From Erythrobacter litoralis (lineage in GTDB: Bacteria; Pseudomonadota; Alphaproteobacteria; Sphingomonadales; Sphingomonadaceae), in the NCBI RefSeq assembly GCF_001719165.1, contig NZ_CP017057.1, forward strand, positions 372,001-436,000: 64,000 nucleotides of DNA, in the 5' to 3' direction. A model generated the notes under the pieces. That model had not been told where the DNA came from. It saw nothing but the letters and a program-made list of their open reading frames with translations, and did not search any database. The stretch's first letter is position 1; each line of letters begins with the position of its first letter. Position numbers and translations under genes: made by a program. Shown piece after piece: positions 22,203-31,771 of this stretch.

Positions 22203-23267
22203 ATGGTTGCGGGTCGCAGAAAGCCGGGGGCAATCGGCATGATAGAGAAGTGGAGCGACGCTGAGGGTCGCGGTCTGCACGGCCTCCTCGAAGAGGCCGC
22301 GGGCGATATAGTCCTCAAGCTCGATGCGAAGGGGTTCATCGTTCACGCGTCGGCCAACGCGGCCGATCTGGGCTTCGATCCTTCGGAACTGCTGTTGATG
22401 CCACATATCTGCGAACTGGCAGACGCTGATCATGCGCCCGCCGTAGACGAGTTGGCGAGCCGGGTGCTCGCGGGAGATTCGGGCAACAGCTCGCTCGAGT
22501 TTCCCGCAAGCCTGTGCCGCGCGCAGGATTCTTCCCCTTCGGCCGACCAATGTGCCTATGGCGGGCACCTGCGCTGGTATCAACTGACCCTGCGGCCGCT
22601 CCATGGCGAGGGCGGGTCGGTTCTCGGCGCGATCGGGTTGATGCGTTCGGTCCAGCAGGTGCGCACGCTGGAGAGCGAACTTCATACGCGCGCCACCACC
22701 GATCCCCTTACCGGTCTTTCCAATCGCCAAGCTTTCGCCTCCAGCCTTGCGCGCTGCGTCGACCGGGTTCCGGATTCCCTGCGCGGCGGGAAGCCTGCAA
22801 TGCTTGCGGTTTTCGCGATCGACCGGATGCGTGCGATCTTCATGCAGTACGGGCAGGACACGCTCGACGAATTCCTGTGGGGCTTTGCACGGTTCCTGGA
22901 GACGATGGTCCGCCCGGGTTTCGTGCTCGGCCAGCTCGATGCCGAACGCTTCGGCGTAATCTTGCCCGAGACGTCCCTGCGCGAAGCTCAGGACTGGGCC
23001 GAGGAGGCGCTCAGGACCTTTGCCGCGCTCGCCTTGCCGTCCTCCGCCCGTATGCCCCATGTTGCTGCGAGCGCCGGTCTGGCAGAGGTCGAGCATTCGG
23101 TCGACCGAACGCTGCGACAGGCCGAACTGGGCCTCGTCATCGCGCGGGCCGCAGGCGGAATGCAGGTCGGCCGAGCGCTCGATCACCGCAATTCCGCGGT
23201 CCCTTCGTGCGAACCGGCTGCTCTTGTCGTGAACCGGGGGTTTGGCGTTGCCGCCGGCGGACGCTAA
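22203..23267 (+). CDS. PAS-GGDEF-like protein with degenerate GGDEF site
   Basis: This protein of about 354 residues has a PAS-like N half ([20 protein letters not shown], then [20 protein letters not shown]) and a GGDEF-type C half. The [12 protein letters not shown] entry motif is intact, but at the catalytic position the usual RxGGDEF reads [13 protein letters not shown]. The two glycines and the acidic pair are missing, so cyclase activity is unlikely. It may bind GTP or cyclic-di-GMP, or act as a scaffold. Start codons at 22191 (TTG), 22203 (ATG) and 22239 (ATG) are possible. I chose 22203, preceded by GGAGAAGCG. It directly precedes purT. Confidence 0.8.
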   Translation: MVAGRRKPGAIGMIEKWSDAEGRGLHGLLEEAAGDIVLKLDAKGFIVHASANAADLGFDPSELLLMPHICELADADHAPAVDELASRVLAGDSGNSSLEFPASLCRAQDSSPSADQCAYGGHLRWYQLTLRPLHGEGGSVLGAIGLMRSVQQVRTLESELHTRATTDPLTGLSNRQAFASSLARCVDRVPDSLRGGKPAMLAVFAIDRMRAIFMQYGQDTLDEFLWGFARFLETMVRPGFVLGQLDAERFGVILPETSLREAQDWAEEALRTFAALALPSSARMPHVAASAGLAEVEHSVDRTLRQAELGLVIARAAGGMQVGRALDHRNSAVPSCEPAALVVNRGFGVAAGGR

Positions 23268-23278
23268 GCGTCCTTGCC

Positions 23279-24478
23279 ATGGCATATATTGCGACGATTC
23301 TGCTTCTCGGCTCGGGCGAACTGGGGCGCGAATTCACGATTTCGGCAAAGCGTCTCGGCGCGAAGGTGATCGCCTGCGATGCCTATGACGGAGCCCCGGC
23401 CATGCAGGTGGCTGATGAGCGCGAGGTCTTCTCGATGCTCGACGGCGCGAAGCTGCGCGAGGCGGTGGAGAAGCACCGGCCGGACCTGATCGTGCCCGAG
23501 ATCGAGGCGATCCGCACCGAAATGCTTGCTCAACTTGAGGCCGCAGGGTTCAACGTCGTCCCGTCTGCCCGCGCGGCGCAGCTGACCATGAACCGGGACG
23601 CGATCCGTGATCTTGCCTCCTCCGATCTCGGCCTCGTCACTTCGCGCTATCGCTATGCGACGACGCTCGAAGAAGTCGATGCTGCAGCTGCCCATATCGG
23701 CTTTCCATTGGTGATGAAGCCGGTCATGTCCTCCTCCGGCAAGGGGCAGAGCAAGGTCGAGAGCGAGGCCGGTTTGCAGGAGGCCTGGGATTATGCCTGT
23801 GCCAATATGCGCGGCGATCGGGCGCGGGTGATACTCGAGGAGTTCGTTGATTTCGATTACGAGATCACGCTGCTGACGGTAAGGCACAGGAACGGGATCA
23901 GCTTCTGCTCGCCGATCGGTCACCGTCAGGACCGCGGCGACTACCGCGAAAGCTGGCAGCCGGCCGCGATGAGCAAGGAGGCGCTTGCCGATGCGCAGAA
24001 GATGGCGGAAAAGGTGGTCATGGCGCTCGAGGGGGAAGGGCGCGGCTGGGGGCTCTACGGGGTCGAATTCTTCGTACGCTCCGGGAAAGCGGGCGAGGAG
24101 GTTATCTTTTCCGAACTGTCGCCACGCCCGCATGATACCGGCATGGTCACGCTTGCGTCGCAGGACCTGACCGAATTTGACCTACACGCCCGCGCCATCC
24201 TTGGCCTTCCGGTGCCAGCCCTGATCGCGGCGCGGCCCGCTGCCTCGGCGGTCATCCTCGCCGACCGCGACAGCGCGGATTTTGCGTTTGAAGGGCTCGA
24301 AGAGGCGCTCGCGGCGGATGACAGCGTCGATGTGCGGATCTTCGGCAAGCCTGCAACGCGGCCCTTTCGCCGCATGGGCGTTGCGCTCGCCCGCGCCGAG
24401 GACACCGATGCCGCCCGGACGCTGGCGGCCAAGGTGGCCGGGCGGGTGCGGATTGCCTATCGCGGCGGACCTGCTTAA
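23279..24478 (+). CDS. purT: Formate-dependent phosphoribosylglycinamide formyltransferase
   Basis: PurT (399 residues) is an ATP-grasp enzyme that formylates glycinamide ribonucleotide using free formate and ATP, the folate-independent third step of purine synthesis. Visible motifs are [20 protein letters not shown] at residues 7-26, [39 protein letters not shown] (ATP-grasp), GVEFFV, and [19 protein letters not shown]. The start ATG 23279 lies 11 bases after the preceding stop. purU, four bases after the intervening oxidoreductase gene, can provide formate, so the cluster is functionally coherent. Confidence 0.95.
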   Translation: MAYIATILLLGSGELGREFTISAKRLGAKVIACDAYDGAPAMQVADEREVFSMLDGAKLREAVEKHRPDLIVPEIEAIRTEMLAQLEAAGFNVVPSARAAQLTMNRDAIRDLASSDLGLVTSRYRYATTLEEVDAAAAHIGFPLVMKPVMSSSGKGQSKVESEAGLQEAWDYACANMRGDRARVILEEFVDFDYEITLLTVRHRNGISFCSPIGHRQDRGDYRESWQPAAMSKEALADAQKMAEKVVMALEGEGRGWGLYGVEFFVRSGKAGEEVIFSELSPRPHDTGMVTLASQDLTEFDLHARAILGLPVPALIAARPAASAVILADRDSADFAFEGLEEALAADDSVDVRIFGKPATRPFRRMGVALARAEDTDAARTLAAKVAGRVRIAYRGGPA

Positions 24479-24489
24479 GCGCGCAGTTC

Positions 24490-25512
24490 ATGACAACCTA
24501 TCCCAAGACCGAAGCGCTCATGCGGCGCGGAACCGAATTTCTCGGCTGCGAGGCCGCGATCCTGTGCGGCGCGATGAGCTGGGTGTCCGAGCGCAATCTC
24601 GTCTCGGCCATTTCCAATGCGGGCGGCTTCGGCGTGATCGCCTGCGGGGCGATGACGCCCGATCTGCTCGATGCCGAGATTGCCGCTACCAAGGCGCTCA
24701 CCGACCGCCCCTTCGGTGTCAATCTCATCACCATGCATCCCGATCTGTTCGACCTGATCGCGGTCTGCGAAAAGCACGCCGTGACCCATGTCGTCCTCGC
24801 TGGCGGGATCCCGCCCAAAGGCAGTGTCGAGGCGATAAAGGGCGGGGCGAACCCGGCCAAGGTGATCTGCTTTGCCCCCACGCTAGCTCTGGCGAAGAAG
24901 CTGCTGCGCTCCGGCGCTGATGCACTCGTGATCGAGGGGATGGAAGCGGGCGGCCATATCGGTCCGGTTTCGACCAGCGTTCTGGCGCAGGAAATGCTGC
25001 CCGAGCTTTCGCAAGAGCATGTCGTGTTCGTCGCCGGCGGGATCGGCCGGGGGCAGGCGATCGCGGGCTATCTCGAAATGGGCGCCGCCGGTGTGCAACT
25101 CGGCACGCGTTTCGCCTGCGCGAGCGAGAGCATAGCCCATCCCGATTTCAAGAAGGCTTTTTTCCGTGCCTCGGCGCGCGATGCGATCGCCAGTGTGCAG
25201 GTCGACCCGCGTCTGCCCGTGATCCCGGTGCGCGCGCTCAAGAACAGGGGGACCGAGGAGTTCACCGTCAAGCAGCGCGAAATCGCGGGAACGCTTGATC
25301 GCGGCGAAATAGCGATGGCTGAAGCCCAATTGCAGGTCGAACATTACTGGGCGGGTGCGCTGCGCCGCGCGGTGATCGACGGCGATGTCGAAAACGGCTC
25401 GCTGATGGCCGGTCAGTCGGTCGGCATGGTCAAGAGCGAGGAGCCGGTCGCCGACATCATTGCCCAATTGATGAACGAATGCGAAGAAGCGCTGACCCGG
25501 CGCAAGGCATGA
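24490..25512 (+). CDS. NAD(P)H-dependent flavin oxidoreductase (nitronate monooxygenase-like)
   Basis: This 340-residue TIM-barrel FMN enzyme of the 2-nitropropane dioxygenase/FabK-like family shows LCGAMSWVSERNLVSAISNA near residue 27, then GGFGVIACGAM, TDRPFGVNLITMHP, GGIPPKGSVEAI, and the FMN phosphate-binding blocks VFVAGGIGRGQAIAGYLEMG and AAGVQLGTRFACA. The histidine in EGMEAGGHIGP is the usual catalytic residue. The family includes nitronate monooxygenases and enoyl reductases, and the actual substrate is unknown. It lies between purT and purU with gaps of 11 and 4 bases, so co-transcription is likely, though its role in purine or formate metabolism is not evident. Confidence 0.88.
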   Translation: MTTYPKTEALMRRGTEFLGCEAAILCGAMSWVSERNLVSAISNAGGFGVIACGAMTPDLLDAEIAATKALTDRPFGVNLITMHPDLFDLIAVCEKHAVTHVVLAGGIPPKGSVEAIKGGANPAKVICFAPTLALAKKLLRSGADALVIEGMEAGGHIGPVSTSVLAQEMLPELSQEHVVFVAGGIGRGQAIAGYLEMGAAGVQLGTRFACASESIAHPDFKKAFFRASARDAIASVQVDPRLPVIPVRALKNRGTEEFTVKQREIAGTLDRGEIAMAEAQLQVEHYWAGALRRAVIDGDVENGSLMAGQSVGMVKSEEPVADIIAQLMNECEEALTRRKA

Positions 25513-25516
25513 TGCG

Positions 25517-26383
25517 ATGGGCGGCCCGCTGATCCTCACCCTGTCCTGCGCCGATCAGCCCGGCATCACGGCGCGAGTGACGTCGTTTTTGTATGAGCGC
25601 GGCTGCAACATTATCGAAGCGCAGCAATTCAACGACCGGGCAGGGAACGAGGCGGGCGACCGCTTCTTCATGCGCGTCGCCTTCGACCCCGACGGGATCG
25701 ATTCAGGCCGCTTGGGTGCGGAATTCTCGGACTTTGCCAAGGCGCATGCGATGATCTGGAAACTGGCCCGGCAGGACCGCCCTTGCCGGGTGATAATCAT
25801 GGTCAGCAAATTCGACCATTGCCTCGTCGATCTCGTTTATCGCTGGCGAACCGGCGAGTTGTCGATTGATCCGGTCGCCATCGTTTCGAATCATCCGCGC
25901 GAGATCGCGATCCGCAGCGATATTGGGGAAATCCCGTTTCATTACCTGCCCGTCACGCCCGGCACCAAGGACGAGCAGGAGGCCGCGCTGCGCGACCTGG
26001 CGGAGGAGAACCAGGCGGATCTCGTGGTCCTGGCGCGCTACATGCAGATCTTCTCCGATGCACAGGCCCGGCATTTCGCCGGCCGCTGCATTAACATCCA
26101 CCACAGCTTTCTGCCGGGTTTCAAGGGCGCGCGCCCCTACACCCAGGCCTATGAGCGCGGGGTCAAGATCATCGGGGCGACCGCGCATTTCGTGACGGGC
26201 GATCTCGACGAGGGGCCGATCATCCACCAGGATGTCGAGCGCATCACCCATGCCGACAGCGCAGCGGATCTTGTGCGCAAGGGCCGCGATATCGAGCGGC
26301 GGGTGCTCGCAGAAGCGGTGCGCCTCTTCGTCGAGGAACGCGTACTGATCAACGGCAACCGCACCGTCGTCTTCCGCGCCTGA
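25517..26383 (+). CDS. purU: Formyltetrahydrofolate deformylase
   Basis: PurU (288 residues) hydrolyses 10-formyltetrahydrofolate to formate and tetrahydrofolate. The N-terminal ACT domain (ILTLSCADQPGITARVTSFL) is at residues 5-24, followed by the formyltransferase-type domain. MVSKFDHCLVDL is near residue 95, the catalytic block INIHHSFLPGFKGARPYTQA is near 194, and TAHFVTGDLDEGPIIHQDV supplies the catalytic aspartate. ATG 25517 starts 4 bases after the preceding stop. In E. coli PurU supplies formate to PurT, and the two are encoded close together here. Confidence 0.95.
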   Translation: MGGPLILTLSCADQPGITARVTSFLYERGCNIIEAQQFNDRAGNEAGDRFFMRVAFDPDGIDSGRLGAEFSDFAKAHAMIWKLARQDRPCRVIIMVSKFDHCLVDLVYRWRTGELSIDPVAIVSNHPREIAIRSDIGEIPFHYLPVTPGTKDEQEAALRDLAEENQADLVVLARYMQIFSDAQARHFAGRCINIHHSFLPGFKGARPYTQAYERGVKIIGATAHFVTGDLDEGPIIHQDVERITHADSAADLVRKGRDIERRVLAEAVRLFVEERVLINGNRTVVFRA

Positions 26384-26446
26384 ACCGCGCGGGCGCTTAC
26401 GGTCGTTGGCATGGAACTTGGAGATATGTCATAAGACTATCTTCAT

Positions 26447-26950
26447 ATGACCCGGACCACGCTCGTCATCACTGCCATCCTCACCGTCGCGATTACCGCT
26501 GGGCTGACGGCGCTCGCATCGCTCGGCGGGGGCTTCGCCTCCAGCGAGAGCGCAGGCGAGGGGCACGGCCAGACCCTGCCGATCATGATCCACCTCGTCA
26601 CCGCGCTCGCGGCGGCGGTGCTCGGACCTTTCATCCTGCTAAGGCGCAAGGGCGACGCGCTGCACAAGACGCTGGGACGGACCTGGGCGGGCCTGATGCT
26701 GGTTACCGCGATAACCAGCATCTTCATCCGCTCGCCCGGGGCGGGGATCGCGGGAACGGGGTTCTCCTGGATCCACCTGTTCACCGTCTGGACGCTCGCC
26801 GCGCTGCCCGTCGCGGTGTGGGGCGCGCGCAGCGGCAACATACGGCTGCACCGCAGCGGTATGATCGGGCTCTATGTCGGCCTGCTGATCGCCGGTGGGT
26901 TCACTCTCATTCCCGGTCGCCTGCTCGGTCGCTGGGTGTTCGGATGGTGA
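26447..26950 (+). CDS. DUF2306-like membrane protein
   Basis: This 167-residue integral membrane protein has about five hydrophobic helices: residues 5-25, 43-65, 76-95, 109-125 and 140-160. Features fitting DUF2306 are LVTALAAAVLGPFILL, followed by RKGDALHKTLGRTWAGLML with the conserved HK-x-GR-W, then RLHRSGMIGLYVGLLIAGG. Members are small inner-membrane proteins without known function. It is probably transcribed alone: a short AT-richer gap (26384-26446) separates it from purU. It is convergent with the PQQ dehydrogenase gene, 4 bases from its end. Confidence 0.8.
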   Translation: MTRTTLVITAILTVAITAGLTALASLGGGFASSESAGEGHGQTLPIMIHLVTALAAAVLGPFILLRRKGDALHKTLGRTWAGLMLVTAITSIFIRSPGAGIAGTGFSWIHLFTVWTLAALPVAVWGARSGNIRLHRSGMIGLYVGLLIAGGFTLIPGRLLGRWVFGW

Positions 26951-26954
26951 CGCG

Positions 26955-29138
26955 TCAGCGGCGCGCCACCGTCTTGCCGCGCTTGCGCTCCATGTCCCGA
27001 TCCTCGTTTGCGCGGTGGATGACATAGGCGCGGATCGCCTCGATCTCATCCTTGCTCATGGAGGCGGCGAACCCGGCCATGCCGTTGTCCTTCAGCAGTC
27101 CGTCATTCACTACCGCCTGCCATGCGCGCCGGTCGCCGAGCGAGCCCGAGCGCCTGAGGTCCGGCAGCACGGTCGAGCCGACCGCCGCGGGCGCGTGGCA
27201 TACCGCGCAGTAGCGACCGTACTTCGCTTCGCCCAGCGCGATCGTCTCGGCCGAGGCGCGGCTCGGCGGGGGATCGAGGGGGAGGTCCGCGAGTTCGGGC
27301 TCGGGCGGCAGCTGACCATCGGCACCGAGCTTGAACACCAGCAGGCGGGAGACGTTGCGAACCGGCGCCTTCTGCTCGATCAGTGCCCCGTCGACCGACA
27401 GGGCATAGGCACCGCCCCAGCCGGCGAGGACCGCGACATATTGTTCGCCATCGACCGTGTAGGTTATGGGCGGTGCGACCACACCGGTCTGCGCCGGGAA
27501 GCTCCACAGCTTTTCGCCATTTGAAGCGTCATAGGCGTTGAACTCGCTGCCTGCCGTGCCCTGGAAGACCAGCCCTCCGCCGGTCGCGAGCAGGCCGCCG
27601 TTCCACGGGCCGGGATGTTCGATCGTCCAGCGCGGCTCTTGGCGAACCGGGTCCCAGGCGACCAGCATGCCGCGCAGCGTGCCCGCGACCTCGCGGCGGA
27701 TCCCCATGTCCGGCGGCAGGTCGCCCGCCCCGAGATCGAAGCCGACATTGAAGCCGCGCGCCCGGTCGGGTTTCCAGTCCGCCTCGGGCGCATACATCAT
27801 CCCCGCCTCGAAGGCCGGGATGTAGACGAGGTTCTCGCCCGGGTGATAAGCCATCGGGTGCCAATTGTGACCGCCAAGAGCGCCCGGCATAACGAGCGCG
27901 GGCTTGCCGGTCTTGTCGATGCGGGTTTCCGGATTCTCGATCGGGCGACCGGTGGCAGGATCGATCCCCTTCGCCCAGTTGATCGAGACGTAGGGTTCGG
28001 CGCTGATGAATTCGCCGGTCTCGCGGTCGATGACGTAGAAAAATCCGTTCTTGGGCGCCTGCATCAGCACCTTGCGCGGTTTCCCGGCGATTTCCATGTC
28101 GGCGAGGACGATGTGCTGGGTCGCGGTGAAGTCCCATGTCTCGCCCGGCGTGGTCTGGTAGTGCCAGACATATTCGCCGGTGTCGGGTCGGATCGCGACG
28201 ATGCTGGATAGGTAGAGGTTGTCCCCCTCGCCGGTCCCGTCCTCGCCCGGCGAGCGATAGGCCCGGTTCCAGGGCGAACCATTGCCTACCCCGATGTAGA
28301 GCAGGTCGAGCTCGGGATCATAGGCCATGGAATCCCACACCGTGCCGCCGCCGCCGATCGCATCGGAAGAGCCGAGCACGTCCATGTTCCATGTCTCGGC
28401 GGCCTTTTTCAGATGCTCCGGGGCATCCGAGCCATCCTCGCCGCCCGGCACGGTGTAGAAGCGCCACAGCTCCTCGCCGTCACGCGCATCGTAGGCCGCG
28501 ACATAGCCGCGTACGCCGAATTCCGCGCCGCCATTGCCGATGATGACCTTGCCGTCGATCACGCGCGGCGCGCCGGTGACGGTGTAGCTCTTGGACTGGT
28601 CGACGGTGACCTTTTGCCACTTCACCGCACCGCTTTCCCGGTCGAGCGCGACAAGCCGCCCGTCGAGCGTGCCGAGATACAGCGTATCGCCCCACGCGGC
28701 GACGCCGCGATTGACCACGTCGCAGCAGGCCTTGACCGCGGTTTCGCCCGGCACCTGCGGATCGTATTGCCACAGCTTTTCACCGGTCGCCGCGTCGAAG
28801 GCGAAGACCTTGCTCCACGCGCTTGTCACGTAAAGCTTGCCGTCGATCACCAGCGGGGTCGCCTCCTGCCCGCGGGCGGTGTCCATGTCGGCGAACCAGG
28901 CTAGCCCGAGGTCTGCGACATTGTCGGCATTCACCTTGTCGATCGGTGAAAAGCGTTGCTCGGAATAGGTCCGGCCATGAGTGATCCAGTTTGCGGTATC
29001 GCTCTGCGCGCCCGTCAGCATCGCCGCGGTTATCCCGCTCTCCCCGGCGGTCGCCTCGCTGAAGATTCCGTCGCAACTCCCAAGCGCCAGCGCGCCGAGC
29101 AGCGCCGCCGGCGCCGCCACCCATCGCATCATCGTCAT
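26955..29138 (-). CDS. PQQ-dependent alcohol dehydrogenase with C-terminal cytochrome c domain
   Basis: This 727-residue quinohaemoprotein starts with a lipoprotein-like signal peptide (LALGSC lipobox), so it is probably anchored in the periplasm. The eight-bladed propeller contains AWSKVFAFDAATGEKLWQYD, the adjacent cysteine pair in KACCDVVNRG that forms the unusual disulphide near PQQ, and VWDSMAYDPELDLLYIGVGN with the catalytic aspartate. The C-terminal cytochrome domain (residues about 635-727) has haem motif CAVCH. Such enzymes oxidise alcohols and pass electrons to cytochrome c or quinone. The start is ATG 29138, and a much longer frame upstream is not coding. The divergent neighbour is a Tat-exported hydrolase. 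Confidence 0.92.
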   Translation of the reverse strand: MTMMRWVAAPAALLGALALGSCDGIFSEATAGESGITAAMLTGAQSDTANWITHGRTYSEQRFSPIDKVNADNVADLGLAWFADMDTARGQEATPLVIDGKLYVTSAWSKVFAFDAATGEKLWQYDPQVPGETAVKACCDVVNRGVAAWGDTLYLGTLDGRLVALDRESGAVKWQKVTVDQSKSYTVTGAPRVIDGKVIIGNGGAEFGVRGYVAAYDARDGEELWRFYTVPGGEDGSDAPEHLKKAAETWNMDVLGSSDAIGGGGTVWDSMAYDPELDLLYIGVGNGSPWNRAYRSPGEDGTGEGDNLYLSSIVAIRPDTGEYVWHYQTTPGETWDFTATQHIVLADMEIAGKPRKVLMQAPKNGFFYVIDRETGEFISAEPYVSINWAKGIDPATGRPIENPETRIDKTGKPALVMPGALGGHNWHPMAYHPGENLVYIPAFEAGMMYAPEADWKPDRARGFNVGFDLGAGDLPPDMGIRREVAGTLRGMLVAWDPVRQEPRWTIEHPGPWNGGLLATGGGLVFQGTAGSEFNAYDASNGEKLWSFPAQTGVVAPPITYTVDGEQYVAVLAGWGGAYALSVDGALIEQKAPVRNVSRLLVFKLGADGQLPPEPELADLPLDPPPSRASAETIALGEAKYGRYCAVCHAPAAVGSTVLPDLRRSGSLGDRRAWQAVVNDGLLKDNGMAGFAASMSKDEIEAIRAYVIHRANEDRDMERKRGKTVARR

Positions 29139-29246
29139 TGAATTCACTCTCCCATTGGTCCGGCATCTTGCCGCGCAATCCGCCGGTTGTCCATTCTCCG
29201 CAGGCGTGCCACTTGTTGCCGATGGGCGGGTCAAGGAGAAGCGATC

Positions 29247-30128
29247 ATGTGCGATGAGGCGAAGCTTGCGGATTGGGCGAAGCAGGCGATCAGCCGCCGG
29301 CGTTTCGGCGCGGTGGCGGGCGGGGCGGCGATGCTGGCGGCGTGCAACGACGTCGTGCGGGCCCCGACCGCCGAAGTGATGGAAGGCGCGATTGCAGAAT
29401 CGCCGGTCACCTTCGAGACCGCCGATGGGACCATGGACGCCTTTTTCGTGCACCCGGCCACCAGCCAGAGTCCCGGCGTCATTTTCTGGCCCGACATCGC
29501 GAGCCTGCGCGAGGCGAAGCGTAACATGGCGCGCCGCCTCGCCAAGGAGGGCTATGCCGTGCTCGTCCTCAATCCCTATTACCGGGACGTTTCGGGCGAA
29601 CAGTTCGCCGATTTCGCCGCCTTCATCGACGAGGGTGGTTTCCAGAAAGTCCGCCTCTGGCGCGAGAAGCTCGATGCCGAGGCGATCGGGCGCGATGCAA
29701 GTGCTGCGGTGAACTGGCTCGACGAACAGCCCAGCGTCGATACCGACAAGGGCATCGGCACGCAGGGCTATTGCATGGGCGGCCCGTTCACGATTTGGAG
29801 CGCGGCCGCAGCCCCCTCCCGGATCAAGGCGGCGGCGAGCTTTCACGGCGGGGGTCTCGTGCGCGAGGACGATCCGATGAGCCCGCACAACATGCTGGAC
29901 GAGGTTGACGCACGCCTCCTGATCGCGATTGCCGAGGACGATCACGCTAAGGATCCTAGCGCCAAACTGCTCTTCGCCAAGGCTGCTGGTCTAGCGGCAG
30001 TCCCGGCCAAGATCGACGTCTATGAAGGCGACCACGGCTGGACCGTGCCCGACAGCCCTGCCTATGCCGAACCGGCCGCGCAAAGGGCCTACGGGGACCT
30101 GCTGGAACTCTATCGGACAGCTCTCTGA
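29247..30128 (+). CDS. Tat-exported dienelactone hydrolase family lipoprotein
   Basis: This 293-residue alpha/beta hydrolase has a twin-arginine signal, SRRRFGAVAGGAAMLAAC, at residues 16-33, ending in a cysteine that could be lipidated. The mature enzyme shows PGVIFWPDIASLREAKRNMA, the nucleophile elbow GYCMGG with cysteine in place of serine, as in dienelactone hydrolase, and DHGWTVPDSPAY containing the catalytic histidine. Most family members are cytoplasmic, so export is notable. ATG 29247 follows AAGGAGAAGCGATC. The longer in-frame start at 29187 would destroy the signal. It is divergent from the PQQ dehydrogenase across 108 bases. Confidence 0.88.
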   Translation: MCDEAKLADWAKQAISRRRFGAVAGGAAMLAACNDVVRAPTAEVMEGAIAESPVTFETADGTMDAFFVHPATSQSPGVIFWPDIASLREAKRNMARRLAKEGYAVLVLNPYYRDVSGEQFADFAAFIDEGGFQKVRLWREKLDAEAIGRDASAAVNWLDEQPSVDTDKGIGTQGYCMGGPFTIWSAAAAPSRIKAAASFHGGGLVREDDPMSPHNMLDEVDARLLIAIAEDDHAKDPSAKLLFAKAAGLAAVPAKIDVYEGDHGWTVPDSPAYAEPAAQRAYGDLLELYRTAL

Positions 30129-30147
30129 GCGGCCGCGCAGCCGGCGC

Positions 30148-31110
30148 TCAGGTGGCCTGGTTGTCGCTCCGCACGTTGTCGAGCCCGAACCGGCCCTGCT
30201 TGCGATAGCGCACCATCCACTTGTCGAGGAACAGGCCGAGTGGCTTTGGCTCGATCCCGAGATCGGCGAAAGTGCGATGCTCGCCGCTGACCGTGCTACC
30301 GGGCTGGAGCAGGGTCCACTGATCCTTGCTCATCGGCGTGCCGGGCAGGCTCGCGAACAGGCCCGAGAGCGTATCCGACATCGCGAGGAAGCGCCGTTTG
30401 CGCCCCTGCGCTGCGGCGATGCGCCGGTTGATCTCCATCATCGTGAGCTGTTCGGGGCCGCCCAGTTCGTAGATGTGCCCGCCATGGGCCTCCGGCTGCT
30501 CCAGCGCGACCGCGATCGCCTCGGCGACATCGTCGACGTGGACTAGCTGCAACTTCGCGTCCGGACCGAATACCGGCAGCACAGGCATGAACTGGATTAG
30601 CTGGCCGAACATGTTGAGGAAGTTGTCGTCCTTGCCGAACACGATCGAAGGCCGCAGGATCGTCGCTTCGGGAAAGGCTTCGTGCACGCGCTGCTCTCCG
30701 AGCGCCTTGGCCCGGGCATAGGCGGCGGTCGAATCCGCATCCGGCCCGATCGCGCTCATGTGGACGAAGGCGCGCGCGCCGTTCGCCTTGGCGATCCGGG
30801 CCATGGTGCCGGGGGCTTCCCCCATGAGCTTCTCCAGGTCGCCCTCGAAGGCACCGACGAGATTGACGACATGAGTCGCTCCGTGGAGAGCGGCCGCGAC
30901 GGATCCTTCGTCGGTGATGTCGCAGCTAGCGAACTGGAGCTGGCCGAGATTTGCGAGCGGCTTGAGCGAATGGCTGTGCTCGGGATGCCTGCTCGCTATC
31001 CGCAGCCGGGCGCCGCGCTGGAGCAGACTTTGAGCGACGTAATTGCCGATGAAGCCGCTCCCGCCGAAAACGGTGACGAGAGTGTCGGATAGAGAAGAAG
31101 TGTTGGTCAT
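30148..31110 (-). CDS. NAD(P)-binding NDUFA9-like SDR protein
   Basis: This 320-residue extended SDR (complex I NDUFA9/atypical NmrA-like) has the N-terminal Rossmann motif VTVFGGSGFIGNYVAQSLLQ at residues 10-29, then LRIASRHPEHS and VVNLVGAF. A conserved AYARAKALGE block holds the Tyr-x3-Lys, and VHVDDVAEAIAVAL is near residue 205. In alphaproteobacteria such genes often stand alone near the respiratory or envelope core genes, and a role in complex I assembly is possible but unproven. The start is ATG 31110 (MTNTSSL). It is divergent from the tRNA-Leu gene. Confidence 0.85.
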   Translation of the reverse strand: MTNTSSLSDTLVTVFGGSGFIGNYVAQSLLQRGARLRIASRHPEHSHSLKPLANLGQLQFASCDITDEGSVAAALHGATHVVNLVGAFEGDLEKLMGEAPGTMARIAKANGARAFVHMSAIGPDADSTAAYARAKALGEQRVHEAFPEATILRPSIVFGKDDNFLNMFGQLIQFMPVLPVFGPDAKLQLVHVDDVAEAIAVALEQPEAHGGHIYELGGPEQLTMMEINRRIAAAQGRKRRFLAMSDTLSGLFASLPGTPMSKDQWTLLQPGSTVSGEHRTFADLGIEPKPLGLFLDKWMVRYRKQGRFGLDNVRSDNQAT

Positions 31111-31222
31111 GATCGCGCTGGTGCTTGGCTGGCCTAGGGGGTGATGTGCCAACGCGCCATGCGTCAATCCGCTCCCGGGGGCAAGGCTCGACCAGCCTTT
31201 GCGTCGGGGCGCAAGGTTGTCG

Positions 31223-31251
31223 TTGACACGAGGGGCGCCGGCTCGCTATTG
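31223..31251 (+). promoter_or_regulatory. Promoter of tRNA-Leu
   Basis: TTGACA (31223-31228) is followed 17 bases later by CTATTG (31246-31251), and the downstream GC-rich discriminator fits a stringently controlled tRNA promoter. The predicted start lies about 40 bases before the mature tRNA. Confidence 0.55.
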
Positions 31252-31299
31252 GCCCCGCCTACCGAGCGCGGATGCAACCTGGCTCTGCTGCTGATGTGT

Positions 31300-31386
<87 letters not shown>

Positions 31387-31771
31387 CTTTCGCAAAATGG
31401 CGGAAAACCGGAATTCTCCCGCACCCCTTAGAGGACGCTTGGGAAATCTGAGCCAGATTTCCTCAGCCACGCGCTTTCGAACCGGCCATATTTGACCACC
31501 TGCCGCTCGCTTTGAAGCGGACAGGTTCGGCAGCTGAGTTTCATGACTGGATCCGGGACTTTCCTGCCGCACACAGACTGCGAGCGGAACGTCGGCTCTT
31601 GGATGGAGCAGACATTCGAACTTTGCGCGAGCGGCATTGCATAGCGAAGTAAGCTGGGCCGCCAGCTGAAGGGCAGTTCACGGCAGCGATTGGGCGACAC
31701 TTGTCCGTTGGGATGCGGAACGCATCGGTGGGCTCTGAAAGAATGAGTCTGATCTTCGGTGCATCTCGTAA
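31387..31771. other. Gene-free stretch after tRNA-Leu
   Basis: No convincing gene is seen in these 385 bases. The one 90-residue minus-strand frame has no ribosome site and looks unnatural. A perfect 9-bp hairpin, GGAAATCTG/CAGATTTCC (31442-31450 with 31454-31462), lies 56 bases after the tRNA and may end or process its transcript, although no T-run follows. The block marks the transition from core genes to accessory genes. Confidence 0.6.

Noticed and set aside
31428..31700. 90-residue minus-strand frame after tRNA-Leu
   Set aside because: It has no ribosome site, an unusual composition, and covers a hairpin. It is probably chance.
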